DNA of 44,500 nt from Pseudomonas sp. REP124 (GTDB taxonomy: Bacteria; Pseudomonadota; Gammaproteobacteria; Pseudomonadales; Pseudomonadaceae): assembly GCF_020164475.1 (NCBI RefSeq), contig NZ_JAIQWX010000041.1:1-44500 (forward strand), read 5' to 3'. This document shows, piece after piece, positions 35,795 to 44,500 of the stretch. A program made the translations under genes and the position numbers. The stretch's first letter is position 1. Each line of letters opens with the position of its first letter. The notes beneath the pieces were generated by a model. It did not search any database, had not been told where the DNA came from, and saw only the letters and a list, made by a program, of their open reading frames with translations.

Positions 35795-35978
35795 TTTTTG
35801 ATCGTATTCCTTGGGATACAAATTGGCAAGCTGACCATTTCGGCAATGAAGTAATTCTTCTTGTTGAATGGTATGCCGGCGTACTTGATCGAGTTGAAGG
35901 AATGCGACTTTAGAGTTGGAACCTGTGAGAAAAACAGCCGGCCCTTTCCTGAAAAATTGTCAGCTGTTTCAAGGGCAT

Positions 35979-36710
35979 TTACACGTTTCGGGAATACTCC
36001 GACAAAGCTGACAGTAATGTTCCGACCGCCCCAAACTCCCGCTCTACCACCGGCAAAACCGGCCGCTTCAACACCAGCACCGGCACCCCGCGCTCGCGCG
36101 CCACTTCCAGCTTCGGTTCCGTCGCGGTGCTGCCGCTGTTCTTGCTGATCAACACGTCGATCTGTCGCCGTTCGAACAAGGCGCGTTCGTCGTCGATCAG
36201 GAAGGGGCCGCGGGCGCCGATGACTTCGCAGCGCTCGTTGCCGGGGTAAACGTCCAGGGCGCGCAGGGTCCAGAACTGGTTGGCGGGGATTTCGTCGAGA
36301 TGCTGCAGGGGCTCGCGGCCCAGGGTGAACAGCGGACGGTGGAAGGGTTTCAGGGCTTCGATCAGTTCGGGCCAGTCGCTGACTTCGCGCCAGTCGTCGC
36401 CGGCCTGGGGCTGCCACGCCGGGCGGCGCAGGGCCCAGCAGGGGATGCTGCTCAGGTGCGCGGCTCGTGCAGCGTTTTGGCTGATTTTTGCGGCGTAGGG
36501 GTGGGTGGCGTCGAGTAGCAGGTCGATCCGTTCATCGCGGATGAACTGCGCCAGACCTTCGGCACCGCCGTAACCGCCGACGCGCACCTGGCAGGCGAGG
36601 TCGGTGGGCACCCGTCCGATGCCGGCCAGGCTGTAGATGTGTTCGGGACCGAGGGTGCGGGCGATGGCCAGGGCCTCGGTCACACCGCCCAGCAACAGAA
36701 TGCGTTTCAT
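35979..36710 (-). CDS. cobK: Precorrin-6A reductase CobK
   Basis: This 243-residue NADPH-dependent enzyme reduces precorrin-6A to precorrin-6B in aerobic cobalamin synthesis. It begins MKRILLLGGVTEALAIARTL (Rossmann-type nucleotide site). Family segments DATHPYAAKISQNAARAAHL and FTLGREPLQHLDEIPANQFW follow, then a late ISKNSGSTATEPKLEVARER with the conserved K-N-S-G. It starts 18 bp after the cobL stop, so the two form an operon. In several pseudomonads cbiD accompanies these genes; it is absent here. Confidence 0.93.
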   Translation of the reverse strand: MKRILLLGGVTEALAIARTLGPEHIYSLAGIGRVPTDLACQVRVGGYGGAEGLAQFIRDERIDLLLDATHPYAAKISQNAARAAHLSSIPCWALRRPAWQPQAGDDWREVSDWPELIEALKPFHRPLFTLGREPLQHLDEIPANQFWTLRALDVYPGNERCEVIGARGPFLIDDERALFERRQIDVLISKNSGSTATEPKLEVARERGVPVLVLKRPVLPVVEREFGAVGTLLSALSEYSRNV

Positions 36711-36728
36711 CGAAAAGCTCCGGCGGGG

Positions 36729-37940
36729 TCAGAGGGTGAGGGGTTTGGTCAGGTCCAGGATTGTGATCGGCAGGGCCTGGCGCCAGGTGTCGAACTCGCC
36801 CAGGGGCTGGGCCTGGGCGATATGGATGCGCGTCAGCTCACCGCCGTGCTGTTCGCGCCACGCCATCAGGGTCATTTCACTTTGCAGCGTGACGGCGTTG
36901 GCGATCAGCCGGCCGCCGGGTTTGAGTGCGGCCCAGCAGGCCTCCAGCACGCCTTCGCGGGTGACGCCGCCGCCGATGAAGATCGCGTCCGGGCGCTCGA
37001 GGCCCTCGAGGGCTTGCGGGGCGCGGCCGCGGATCAATTGCAGGCCGGGCACGCCGAGGGCGTCGCGGTTGTGTTCGATCAATTGCTGGCGCCCGTCGTC
37101 GGACTCGATGGCCAGGGCCCGGCAGCTCGGGTGGGCGCGCATCCATTCGATGCCGATCGAGCCGCTGCCGGCGCCGACGTCCCACAACAGTTCGCCGGGC
37201 ATCGGGGCGAGGCGGGCGAGGGTGATTGCCCGCACATCGCGCTTGGTCAGTTGGCCGTCGTGCTTGAAGGCGCTGTCCGGCAGGCCGGCGAGGCGCGAAA
37301 GGCGTGGTGCCCCAGGTTCGGCGATGCAGTCGATGGCGATCAGGTTCAAATCGGCGACGGCCTCATCAGTCCAGTCGCTGGCAACATTGTCGATGCGCCG
37401 CTCGGACTCACCGCCCAAGTGTTCGAGCACTGTGAGGCGGCTCGGACCAAAGCCACGCTCGCGCAACAGTGAAGCGATCAAGGCTGGGCTGCTGCCGTCA
37501 TTGCTCAACACCAACAAACGCTGGCCGCTGGCCAACTGGGCATTGAGCGCGGCGACAGGACGGGCCACCACCGACAGAGTTACCACGTCCTGCAGCGGCC
37601 AACCCATGCGGGCGGCGGCCAGCGAGCAGGAAGAAGGCGCGGGCAGGATCAGCATTTCGTCGCTGGCGACTTGTCGCGCAAGGCTGGCGCCGACGCCGAA
37701 GAACATCGGATCGCCGCTGGCCAGGACACAGACCGATTCGCCACGATGGGCCAGCACCGACTCAAGAGAAAAGGGACTGGGCCACAATTGCCGCTCGCCA
37801 CGGATGCAGACGGGCAACAGATCCAGCTGCCGCTGCGCGCCAACGATCCGCGACGCCTTGAGCAGAGCGTGCCGCGCATTTTTGCCGAGCCCCTTGAAGC
37901 CGTCTTCGCCAATGCCTACCACTGTCAGCCAGGGGGTCAT
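36729..37940 (-). CDS. cobL: Precorrin-6Y C5,15-methyltransferase (decarboxylating) CobL
   Basis: This 403-residue bifunctional enzyme combines the CbiE and CbiT activities. Residues 1-200 are the CbiE-type tetrapyrrole methylase ([40 protein letters not shown]). Residues about 220-400 are the CbiT part with the SAM-binding glycine loop [18 protein letters not shown] and [20 protein letters not shown]. It methylates C5 and C15 and decarboxylates the C12 acetate of precorrin-6B. It is the first gene of the minus-strand cob pair. Confidence 0.95.
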   Translation of the reverse strand: MTPWLTVVGIGEDGFKGLGKNARHALLKASRIVGAQRQLDLLPVCIRGERQLWPSPFSLESVLAHRGESVCVLASGDPMFFGVGASLARQVASDEMLILPAPSSCSLAAARMGWPLQDVVTLSVVARPVAALNAQLASGQRLLVLSNDGSSPALIASLLRERGFGPSRLTVLEHLGGESERRIDNVASDWTDEAVADLNLIAIDCIAEPGAPRLSRLAGLPDSAFKHDGQLTKRDVRAITLARLAPMPGELLWDVGAGSGSIGIEWMRAHPSCRALAIESDDGRQQLIEHNRDALGVPGLQLIRGRAPQALEGLERPDAIFIGGGVTREGVLEACWAALKPGGRLIANAVTLQSEMTLMAWREQHGGELTRIHIAQAQPLGEFDTWRQALPITILDLTKPLTL

Positions 37941-38088
37941 GCTGTTCCTCTTCTCTGTATCGAAGCCAAGTCATCGCCGCGTCTGACGCTGGTTGTCTGG
38001 CGGTCGCGCATGATAGCGCGGTGGGGGTGGCATTCGCCGGAATTGTAGTAAACGTGGGTCTGGGAACAGGTAAAAAGGATGAGGAGTT

Positions 38089-38236
38089 TGTGGCGAGGGG
38101 GCTTGTCGAAACGTCGCACCGCCCCGTTGGGTTGCGAAGCGGCCCTAAAACCTGCCACTGAGGTCTTTCAGGTACACCGCATTAGCAGGATTTACGACTG
38201 CTCCGCAGCCGAACGGGGGCAAGCCCCCTCGCCACA
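38089..38236. repeat. Long imperfect palindrome of the GTGGCGAGGGGG repeat family
   Basis: This sits in the 333-bp gene-free stretch 37941-38273 between cobL and an unrecognised gene. The outer arms are TGTGGCGAGGGGGCTTG (38089) and the inverse CAAGCCCCCTCGCCACA (ending 38236). Inner segments with TTGCGAAGCGGCC and GCTCCGCAGCC also pair. It is related to the element at 11931-12054. The rest of the stretch, upstream of cobL, shows no corrinoid-riboswitch box. Confidence 0.75.
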
Positions 38237-38273
38237 GGTTTGTGTCCGGCCTGGATGGTCCTAGTAGGCGAAA

Positions 38274-38915
38274 CTACTTGCGCAGATCAAAACGCTTCAT
38301 CACAAGCTCACGACACTTTTTCTCAAGCAGCGCCCTCTTTGTTTCAAGAACACGCTTGTCCAACTTGAGAAACGCCCGGCTCTGAACAATCTTCGCCGCC
38401 TGCTTCTCCAGGCTCCAGAACAGAAAACTGCTCTTCCTGGTATTCGCCACCAATTCCAGATTGAACACCGCGATCTCCAGAAAACCCTTCGCGTCATACC
38501 GCGCAGGCACTACCTGAAATCGCTCGCCCATCAAACTTTCCTCATCCAGCGAACTCAGCGCCGGCTTGTCGGGTTTCAGCGCGTCGAGGGTGTCGATCAT
38601 CGCGTTGCCCTGGCGGCTGTCCTGCATGCCGTGGGCGCTCTTGACCAGATACTCCGCAACGCTGCTCGACACGTCGCAACGGGTGCGAGTCTGAATGGCG
38701 TCCTGAAACACCGACCAGCCGAAAAAATTCAGGGTCGAGACGTATTCGTTCAGCCACGCCGCCGAGTCGGCAAACCGGCTGCTGACCATGTCCGCCGAGC
38801 GGGTGGCGATCTGCGTACAGTGACTGAGGTCGAGATAATCCTGCGGTGAAAGTTCGTCGATACAGGAAACCAGATTGTGCCCGGTCAAAATTCCATTTGA
38901 ATGCTTGCTGTCCAT
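38274..38915 (-). CDS. Unrecognised protein, family A member of a flanking pair
   Basis: This 213-residue soluble protein has no signal peptide or membrane helix and belongs to no family I recognise. It looks largely alpha-helical, with basic C-terminal helices (KRALLEKKCRELVMKRFDLR). I chose the ATG at 38913-38915 (MDSKHSNGILTGHNLVSCID), which has GGAG 8 bases upstream. It shares an ordered set of features with the protein at 43651-44466: AW-x-NEYVSTLNFFGWSV, a LDAL-KPD-x-L-x3-ES block, an ELVAN segment, LFW, and the closing KRF-x2-RK. The two genes flank cobGHIJ. It is divergent from cobG. Confidence 0.75.
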   Translation of the reverse strand: MDSKHSNGILTGHNLVSCIDELSPQDYLDLSHCTQIATRSADMVSSRFADSAAWLNEYVSTLNFFGWSVFQDAIQTRTRCDVSSSVAEYLVKSAHGMQDSRQGNAMIDTLDALKPDKPALSSLDEESLMGERFQVVPARYDAKGFLEIAVFNLELVANTRKSSFLFWSLEKQAAKIVQSRAFLKLDKRVLETKRALLEKKCRELVMKRFDLRK

Positions 38916-39121
38916 GAGTTGCTCCGAGATAAATGAAGTGAAGTACTTCCGGCAAAAAAGTACAGGCTGATTCACCAGCTTCAAACGAGAGCAAGTTGGC
39001 GAATTGATTCCGGCTGTCAGTGATTGTTGCAGCGCACTATTCGTCGCCAAGTGCCGCGGGCTTTTCATCCCGCCGGACAAAGCAGGCATAATGCTGCCCT
39101 TCATTTCGTACCGGTCATCCT

Positions 39122-40444
39122 GTGAGCGCTCCTCAGACATCCAACCCTTTGCGTCCTACGGCCTGTCCCGGGCTGTTGCGTATTGTCCGGGCGCTGGATG
39201 GGGGTATTTGCCGGATCAAACTCACCGGCGGCGCGATCAGTGCGCGGCAGGCCGTCGCGGTGGCCGATGCCGCCGAGCGCCATGCCGGCGGAGTGATCGA
39301 GGCGACCAACCGCGCCAACCTGCAGATTCGCGGGATCGGCAGCGAACAAAGCGCCCTGATCGACAGCCTGCTCGCCGCCGACCTGGGACCGCGCAACGCC
39401 GCCAGCGATGACGTGCGCAACCTGATGCTCAGCCCCGCTGCCGGCATCGATCGGCAGCGGCTGATCGACACCCGGCCGCTTGCCGAACAGATTCTCGCCA
39501 CGCTGCAAGGCGACGAACGCTTTCACGATCTCAGCGCCAAGTTTGCCGTGCAACTCGATGGCGGCGAGGCCCTGGCCATGCTCGAACATCCCCATGACCT
39601 TTGGCTCTCGGCCTTTGCACACGAGGGCGAGGTGCGGCTGGCGTTCGGTCTGGCCGGCTGCCCGGCAGAGGCGCCGGCAGGTTCCGTCGCGCTCGAAGAC
39701 GGTCATGCCCTGGTGGTCGCGGTGCTTGAGTTGTTCCTGGAACTCGCGCCTCCCGAGCAAACGCGGATGCGTCATTTGCTGGCCGAGCAAACCCTCGAAA
39801 GCCTGATCAAGCGACTGTCCGAGCGTATGTCCATTCAGGCTGTGACGGATTGGCGGCGCACGGCTGAATCAAGCGTTCTGCACATCGGCGCTCATGCCCA
39901 ATTAGAAACCGGCTTCGCCTATATGGGCGCGGTGCCGCCTTTGGGGCGCCTCGACCCCGCAACACTGCGCGGTGCGGCACAACTGGCCGAAACCTTCGGC
40001 GACGGCACCCTGCGATTCACCCCCTGGCAAAGTCTGCTGCTGCCCAACGTTCCCGAAGAACACTGCGCGCAAGTCATCCTGCGGCTGGAACAACTGGGAC
40101 TGCTGTGCCACGCCGATCAGGCGCTGACACGGATGATCGCCTGCACCGGTTCCAACGGCTGCGGCAAAAGCCAGGGCGAAACCAAAGGCGATGCCATGCA
40201 ACTGGCCGCACTGCTGCAACGCCACGGCCTGGCACTGAGCGTGCACCTGAGCGGCTGCCCGCGTTCCTGCGCCGCCGCGCACACCGCGCCGGTCACGCTG
40301 CTGGCCGTCGCGCCCGGCCACTACGATCTATATTTTCGCGACGCAGCGCAGGCCGGCTTCGGCACGCTGCACGCACGCAACCTTACTATTGAAGCGGTCG
40401 CGGCCTTGCTCGACGCCCGCTCACGGAGCCCCCTCGATGCTTGA
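39122..40444 (+). CDS. cobG: Precorrin-3B synthase CobG
   Basis: This 440-residue oxygenase of the sulfite/nitrite reductase superfamily converts precorrin-3A to precorrin-3B with O2. It uses a [4Fe-4S] cluster and thus marks the aerobic pathway. Cluster ligands are C341 and C347 in CTGSNGC, then C379 and C383 in LSGCPRSCAAAH. The N-terminal half shows the ferredoxin-like repeat (RPTACPGLLRIVRALDGGIC, RANLQIRGIG). It begins with a GTG at 39122. Its stop overlaps the cobH start by eight bases. Confidence 0.95.
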   Translation: MSAPQTSNPLRPTACPGLLRIVRALDGGICRIKLTGGAISARQAVAVADAAERHAGGVIEATNRANLQIRGIGSEQSALIDSLLAADLGPRNAASDDVRNLMLSPAAGIDRQRLIDTRPLAEQILATLQGDERFHDLSAKFAVQLDGGEALAMLEHPHDLWLSAFAHEGEVRLAFGLAGCPAEAPAGSVALEDGHALVVAVLELFLELAPPEQTRMRHLLAEQTLESLIKRLSERMSIQAVTDWRRTAESSVLHIGAHAQLETGFAYMGAVPPLGRLDPATLRGAAQLAETFGDGTLRFTPWQSLLLPNVPEEHCAQVILRLEQLGLLCHADQALTRMIACTGSNGCGKSQGETKGDAMQLAALLQRHGLALSVHLSGCPRSCAAAHTAPVTLLAVAPGHYDLYFRDAAQAGFGTLHARNLTIEAVAALLDARSRSPLDA

Positions 40445-41063
40445 TTACATCCGCGACGGTCAGGAGATCTATCGCAATTCCTTCGCGATCATTCGCGCCG
40501 AGGCGAACCTGGCGCGAATCCCGGCCGATCTGGAAAAACTCGCGGTGCGGGTGATTCACGCCTGCGGCATGGTCGAGGCCATCGACGGTTTGCAGTTTTC
40601 CGAAGGCGCGGGCAAGGCCGGGCGCGATGCGCTGGCCGCCGGTGCGCCGATCCTGTGCGATGCGCGGATGGTCTCCGAAGGCGTGACCCGCGCGCGCTTG
40701 CCGGCCAACAACCCGGTCATCTGCACCCTGCGCGATGACAGCGTGCCCGAGCTTGCCCGGGAGCTGGGCAACACCCGTTCCGCCGCCGCGCTGGAACTGT
40801 GGCGCCCGCATCTGGAAGGCAGTGTGGTGGTGATCGGCAATGCCCCGACCGCACTGTTTTACCTGCTGGAAATGCTCGACGCCGGCGCGCCGAAACCGGC
40901 GCTGATTCTTGGCTTCCCGGTAGGCTTCGTCGGCGCCGCCGAATCCAAGGCCATGCTCGCGGCGGACAGCCGTGGCGTGCCTTTCGTCATCATGCAGGGT
41001 CGCCTGGGCGGTAGCGCCATGGCTGCCGCTGCCGTCAATGCCCTCGCCACGGAGATCGAATGA
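40437..41063 (+). CDS. cobH: Precorrin-8X methylmutase CobH
   Basis: This 208-residue enzyme moves the C11 methyl to C12 to form hydrogenobyrinate. The catalytic histidine is in [12 protein letters not shown]. Other family blocks are [38 protein letters not shown] and [18 protein letters not shown] chose the ATG at 40437 ([20 protein letters not shown]), which overlaps the cobG end, and cobI overlaps its stop by four bases. Confidence 0.96.
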   Translation: MLDYIRDGQEIYRNSFAIIRAEANLARIPADLEKLAVRVIHACGMVEAIDGLQFSEGAGKAGRDALAAGAPILCDARMVSEGVTRARLPANNPVICTLRDDSVPELARELGNTRSAAALELWRPHLEGSVVVIGNAPTALFYLLEMLDAGAPKPALILGFPVGFVGAAESKAMLAADSRGVPFVIMQGRLGGSAMAAAAVNALATEIE

Positions 41064-41794
41064 TGCAGCAACCTGGACGTTTGATCGGCCTCGGCGTGGG
41101 CCCTGGTGATCCGGAACTGATTACCGTCAAGGCCCTGCGCCTGCTGCGCGAATCGCCGGTGGTGGCGTACTTCGTCGCCAAGGGCAAGAAGGGCAATGCG
41201 TTCGGCATCATCGAGGCGCACCTGCAGGATGCCCAGACCCTGCTGCCGCTGGTTTACCCGGTCACCACCGAAGTGCTGCCGGCGCCGCTCTCCTACGAGC
41301 AGGTGATCAGCGATTTCTACGACACCGCCAGCGAGCAACTGGCCGAACATCTGAACGCGGGCCGCAACGTGGCGGTGATCTGTGAGGGCGATCCGTTCTT
41401 CTACGGTTCCTACATGTACCTGCACGACCGCCTCGCCGAGCGTTATCAGGCCGAAGTGGTGCCGGGCGTGTGCTCGATGCTCGGTGGCGCTTCGGTGCTC
41501 GGCGCGCCGCTGGTGTATCGCAACCAGAGTCTGTCGGTGTTGTCCGGCGTGCTGCCCCACGACGAACTCAAGCGTCGCCTGGCCGATGCCGATGCCGCGG
41601 TGATCATGAAACTGGGCCGCAACTTTCCCAAGGTGCGCCAGGTGCTGGAAGAACTGGGGCTGGCCGAGCGGGCGCTGTACGTCGAGCGCGCGACCATGGC
41701 CAACCAGAAAATCGTCCCGCTGGATGAGGTCGAGCCGATGTCGTCGCCGTACTTCTCGTTGATCATCGTTCCCGGTGAAAGGTGGCAAGGCTGA
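41060..41794 (+). CDS. cobI: Precorrin-2 C20-methyltransferase CobI
   Basis: This 244-residue SAM-dependent tetrapyrrole methylase has the N-terminal [20 protein letters not shown] motif. It also has [20 protein letters not shown] with the conserved GDP loop, [20 protein letters not shown], and [19 protein letters not shown]. It makes precorrin-3A from precorrin-2. The start is at one of two adjacent ATGs (41060 or 41063). Its stop overlaps cobJ by one base. Confidence 0.96.
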   Translation: MMQQPGRLIGLGVGPGDPELITVKALRLLRESPVVAYFVAKGKKGNAFGIIEAHLQDAQTLLPLVYPVTTEVLPAPLSYEQVISDFYDTASEQLAEHLNAGRNVAVICEGDPFFYGSYMYLHDRLAERYQAEVVPGVCSMLGGASVLGAPLVYRNQSLSVLSGVLPHDELKRRLADADAAVIMKLGRNFPKVRQVLEELGLAERALYVERATMANQKIVPLDEVEPMSSPYFSLIIVPGERWQG

Positions 41795-43485
41795 TGACCC
41801 GTCCAGCTCCGGCGATTGTCATTCTCGGCAATGGCAGCCTCGTCACCGCACGCAAGATTGCGCAGATTTACCCCGGTGCCCTGATCCACGGAATGGCCGG
41901 GCGGGTCGATGGCGCGGACTGTGCCTATGAGGAATTCGGCGCGACCCTGCGTGAGCTTTATCAACAGGACACGCCCATCATCGCCCTGTGCGCGGCGGGC
42001 ATCGTGATTCGTACCCTCGCACCGATGCTGCTGGAAAAAGGCGCCGAACCGCCGGTACTGGCGGTGGCGGAAGATGGCAGTGCAGTGGTGCCGTTGCTCG
42101 GTGGCCTGGGCGGCGTGAACGTCATGGCGCGGGAAATCGCTGCCGGGTTGAACGTGGCGCCTGCGATTACCACCAGCGGCGAACTGCGTTTCGGCACTTG
42201 CCTGCTCAACCCGCCGAGCGGCTATGCGCTGGCGGACCTGGAGTTGGGCAAGCGTTTCGTGTCCGATTTGCTGGCGGGCGAAACGGTGCGTATCGAAGGC
42301 TCGGCACCGTGGCTGGCGCAGGCGCAGTTGCCTGAGGATGCCGAGGCGCGGTTGGCGGTGCATGTCGGTCCTGGTGAGCGCCTGCCTTCGGCCAATGAAT
42401 TGCTGATCTATCCCCGTAGCGTTGTGGTTGCAGTCAGCGCGGGGATTGCGGATCTGGCGAAGGCGATTCGCGAAGCGCTGCATCAGGCAAAAATTGCGGT
42501 GCAATCGGTGGCGTGTCTGCTGGCCGCGGATACGGAAATGGCCAGCGCGCCGCTGCATGAAGCTGCGCTCGAGTTGGGTGTGCCGTTGCGTTTTGCCAGT
42601 GATGATCTGGCTAAGGCGATCCCGCGGCCGGTTTCCATGCTTGGCGATGAGCGAATTACGATCGCGGTCGCCGAGCAACCCTTGGACCTGTCGCAGATCG
42701 GTCGTCCTCGCGGGCGTCTGGCCGTGGTCGGTCTGGGACCGGGTGCCGCCGAGTTGATGGTGCCGGCGGTGAAGGCAGAACTGGCGCGGGCCAATGATGT
42801 GCTGGGGTATGAAACCTACGTGCGGATGGCCGGCCCTTTCCGCGACGATCAGGTGCTGCATTGCACCGATAACCGCGAAGAAATGCAGCGGGCGCGCCAT
42901 GCTTTTGAGCTGGCGGCTCAAGGGCGATCGGTGGTGGTGGTCTCGTCGGGTGATCCCGGTGTCTTCGCCATGGCAGCCGCCGTGCTTGAGGCGCTTCATG
43001 AGTCTTCTGACCCGGCGTGGCACAGCGTCGATCTGGAAATGCTCCCGGGCGTATCCGCCTCGCTGGCAACGGCGGCCCAGGCCGGCGCGCCGCTGGGGCA
43101 TGACTTCTGCGTGATGTCGCTGTCGGACAACCTCAAACCCTGGTCGATCATCGAGACGCGCCTGGATCTGGCGGCCCAGGCCGATCTGGCCTTGGCGTTC
43201 TACAACCCGATCTCTCGTTCACGCCCATGGCAACTCGGGCAGGCGCTGGAGATCGTCGCCCGTCATCGTGAGCCTCAAACGCCGGTAGTGCTGGGGCGGG
43301 ACATTGGCCGTCCGGGGCAGACGTTGCGCGTCACCACCCTGGGTGAGCTGACGGTCGATCAGGTGGACATGCGGACCATGGTGATCATCGGGTCTTCGAC
43401 GACGCGGGTGATTCCTCGTGCCGACGGTCGTCCATGGGTTTATACACCGCGCAGTTACGGCGACAAACTTACGCCTATCCAATAA
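41794..43485 (+). CDS. cobJ: CbiG-CobJ fusion, precorrin-3B C17-methyltransferase
   Basis: This 563-residue fusion has residues 1-290 resembling CbiG (AIVILGNGSLVTARKIAQIY, LCAAGIVIRTLAPMLLEKGA, PLLGGLGGVNVMAREIAAGL, SVACLLAADTEMASAPLHEA). Residues about 310-550 are the CobJ methylase (LAVVGLGPGAAELMVPAVKA, VSSGDPGVFAMAAAVLEALH, FYNPISRSRPWQLGQALEIV). CobJ methylates C17 and contracts the ring. The same fusion occurs in other pseudomonads. CbiG opens the lactone ring in the anaerobic pathway, so its role in an aerobic fusion is unclear. Start ATG at 41794. Confidence 0.95.
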   Translation: MTRPAPAIVILGNGSLVTARKIAQIYPGALIHGMAGRVDGADCAYEEFGATLRELYQQDTPIIALCAAGIVIRTLAPMLLEKGAEPPVLAVAEDGSAVVPLLGGLGGVNVMAREIAAGLNVAPAITTSGELRFGTCLLNPPSGYALADLELGKRFVSDLLAGETVRIEGSAPWLAQAQLPEDAEARLAVHVGPGERLPSANELLIYPRSVVVAVSAGIADLAKAIREALHQAKIAVQSVACLLAADTEMASAPLHEAALELGVPLRFASDDLAKAIPRPVSMLGDERITIAVAEQPLDLSQIGRPRGRLAVVGLGPGAAELMVPAVKAELARANDVLGYETYVRMAGPFRDDQVLHCTDNREEMQRARHAFELAAQGRSVVVVSSGDPGVFAMAAAVLEALHESSDPAWHSVDLEMLPGVSASLATAAQAGAPLGHDFCVMSLSDNLKPWSIIETRLDLAAQADLALAFYNPISRSRPWQLGQALEIVARHREPQTPVVLGRDIGRPGQTLRVTTLGELTVDQVDMRTMVIIGSSTTRVIPRADGRPWVYTPRSYGDKLTPIQ

Positions 43486-43499
43486 TCATCTTTTAAACA

Positions 43500-43533
43500 A
43501 ACCGGATTGCTCAAGATGTTGGGCAATCCGGTT
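43500..43533 (+). terminator. Putative terminator hairpin after cobJ
   Basis: AACCGGATTGC at 43500-43510 is the perfect inverse of GCAATCCGGTT at 43523-43533, with a 12-base loop. The following bases (CATGTTTG) are only modestly T-rich. It lies 14 bp past the cobJ stop and probably ends the cobGHIJ transcript. Confidence 0.65.
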
Positions 43534-43650
43534 CATGTTTGTGCGCGTACATATGCTGTATTTGCTTGAAGTTGTTGCTCTGGACAAGTTGGAGTAGGTT
43601 TTTGCCGTTCCTGGATGGAACGCCAATTATTCAATAAAGGGAATTTATAC

Positions 43651-44466
43651 ATGGACGTTTTTGAAAGTTCGGTCAGTGTTTCGCACAGTGTTGATTTCAT
43701 CAGGGAATGCGTTGCGAAACGCAAAGCCGCTTTGCCTGCCGGCAGACGCGCTCGTTCCCTGGTTTCCACAATAGCGACCAGCCCGACCAAGGAACTGGAT
43801 GCATTGGTGCTGGGAAACAGCCTGGTGGGTTACGGTGACAAGATCAGCGTCGAGAATATGGCGATCATTGAAAACCTGATCACCATGTCGAAGATGGAAG
43901 CCAACTACGAAGTACCCGGTAATTCCGACCCCAAGGCCTGGTATCACGCCTTCGCCAAGTGCATGGAGGATCTTGGCTGTTTCGTGGCGGACAAGGGTTA
44001 TTCCAAATACAGCGCCAGTGCACTCAAGGTCGAAATGGATAATGTCATGGTCGATATCATTCAGGCCGCCGTCGAAGCGGCAAAAGCTGCAGTTCCAGGT
44101 GCCGCTGTACTCAGTGCGGTCACCAGTTCCACTTTGGACGCACTGAAAAAGGAACCCGATGCGATCAACTTGTTGAACGTCGAATCGAAGAAGGCAGAAG
44201 GCGTTCGGCTGTCAACGATACCCGTCGAGCAGATGGGCAATGGAATTATCCTGATCGCGATTGCGGCCATTGATCATCAGGGCGGAAGCAATGATGGTGG
44301 AGTGTTGTTCGTCGACTGGAAGACCTCTTCCCTGGATGTCTTTCACGGCAAGTCGTTCATCACCTTCAATCCCGCCCGGTATGCGGAAATAAAAACCGAT
44401 ATCGAAGAGTACCTGGGCGTGCATCGCAAGGAAGTCCTGGTCAAGCGCTTCAGCCGCCGCAAGTAA
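43651..44466 (+). CDS. Unrecognised protein, family B member of a flanking pair
   Basis: This 271-residue protein has no signal peptide and no family I recognise. Its mid region holds a long helix with small hydrophobic residues (DIIQAAVEAAKAAVPGAAVL, about residues 135-155) that might insert in a membrane. Its C-terminal part, LFVDWKTSSLDVFHGKSFIT then VLVKRFSRRK, parallels the protein at 38274-38915. I chose the ATG at 43651 because AAGGGAA lies at a suitable distance upstream. It is same-strand with cobJ but beyond the hairpin at 43500, so it probably has its own promoter in an AT-richer leader. Confidence 0.75.
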   Translation: MDVFESSVSVSHSVDFIRECVAKRKAALPAGRRARSLVSTIATSPTKELDALVLGNSLVGYGDKISVENMAIIENLITMSKMEANYEVPGNSDPKAWYHAFAKCMEDLGCFVADKGYSKYSASALKVEMDNVMVDIIQAAVEAAKAAVPGAAVLSAVTSSTLDALKKEPDAINLLNVESKKAEGVRLSTIPVEQMGNGIILIAIAAIDHQGGSNDGGVLFVDWKTSSLDVFHGKSFITFNPARYAEIKTDIEEYLGVHRKEVLVKRFSRRK

Positions 44467-44477
44467 CATCCCCCCAC

Positions 44478-44500
44478 TGTAGGAGCGAGGCTTGCCCGCG
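44478..44500 (+). repeat. REP element (runs to the window end)
   Basis: TGTAGGAGCGAGGCTTGCCC plus GCG matches the element at 6-29. A partner may lie past the window end. Confidence 0.8.

Noticed and set aside
35795..35821. TTG start extending the toxin by nine residues
   Set aside because: The ATG at 35792-35794 aligns with the family start and has AAGGAA upstream; the TTG has no better ribosome site.
37941..38273. Cobalamin riboswitch upstream of cobL
   Set aside because: No convincing B12-box or surrounding helices were found on either strand. The GCCACTG-like string at about 38152 is inside a palindromic repeat and in the wrong context.
41446..43101. Long minus-strand open frame opposite cobI/cobJ
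   Set aside because: The composition is Arg/His/Gln-rich and motif-free; cobI and cobJ on the plus strand are unmistakable.

Overview
The window looks like chromosome of a Pseudomonas in the fluorescens group. The evidence is high GC coding sequence, many copies of the fluorescens-type REP element (core GTGGGAGCGGGCTTGCTCGCGA, mostly as facing pairs), and gene order for urea and cobalamin functions that matches what I recall from other pseudomonads. There is no phage, plasmid, IS element, tRNA, rRNA or CRISPR array. I had no database, so family names rest on motif recognition.

Layout. Positions 1-6400 hold small housekeeping loci: a DMT exporter divergent from an AraC-type regulator broken by an internal deletion, a PsiF-like periplasmic protein, an AI-2E family membrane protein, and a divergent chaperone pair (YegD-like Hsp70; CbpA with its modulator CbpM). 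Positions 6791-11893 encode a 1700-residue protein with a dermonecrotic-toxin-like front, leucine-rich repeats and a C-terminal NEL-type ubiquitin ligase domain with a CxD motif. Positions 12086-22645 form one minus-strand urea module: urtABCDE (urea ABC importer) followed by ureD, ureA, two GNAT acetyltransferases, ureB and ureC. Upstream of urtA is a near-perfect sigma-54 promoter and two NtrC-like sites four helical turns apart, so the module is probably induced by nitrogen limitation. The accessory genes ureEFG are not in the window.

Positions 22970-28945 encode a 1991-residue protein that I read as nine tandem copies of a roughly 215-residue DUF4329-like unit. Only the first unit keeps the canonical-looking core. 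I think this is the least described object here. Positions 29086-31825 are an Fe-siderophore/corrinoid-type ABC importer. Positions 32203-35016 are a copper-linked set (PepSY membrane protein, two DUF2946 proteins, PCu(A)C chaperone) without the TonB-dependent receptor that often accompanies it. A HigBA-like toxin-antitoxin pair follows.

Positions 35979-43485 carry aerobic cobalamin genes: cobK and cobL on the minus strand, and cobG, cobH, cobI and a CbiG-CobJ fusion on the plus strand in a tightly overlapping operon. No cbiD or cobF is seen between or beside them. Two unrecognised genes (38274-38915 and 43651-44466) flank cobGHIJ. They appear related to each other and may be a paralogous orphan family.
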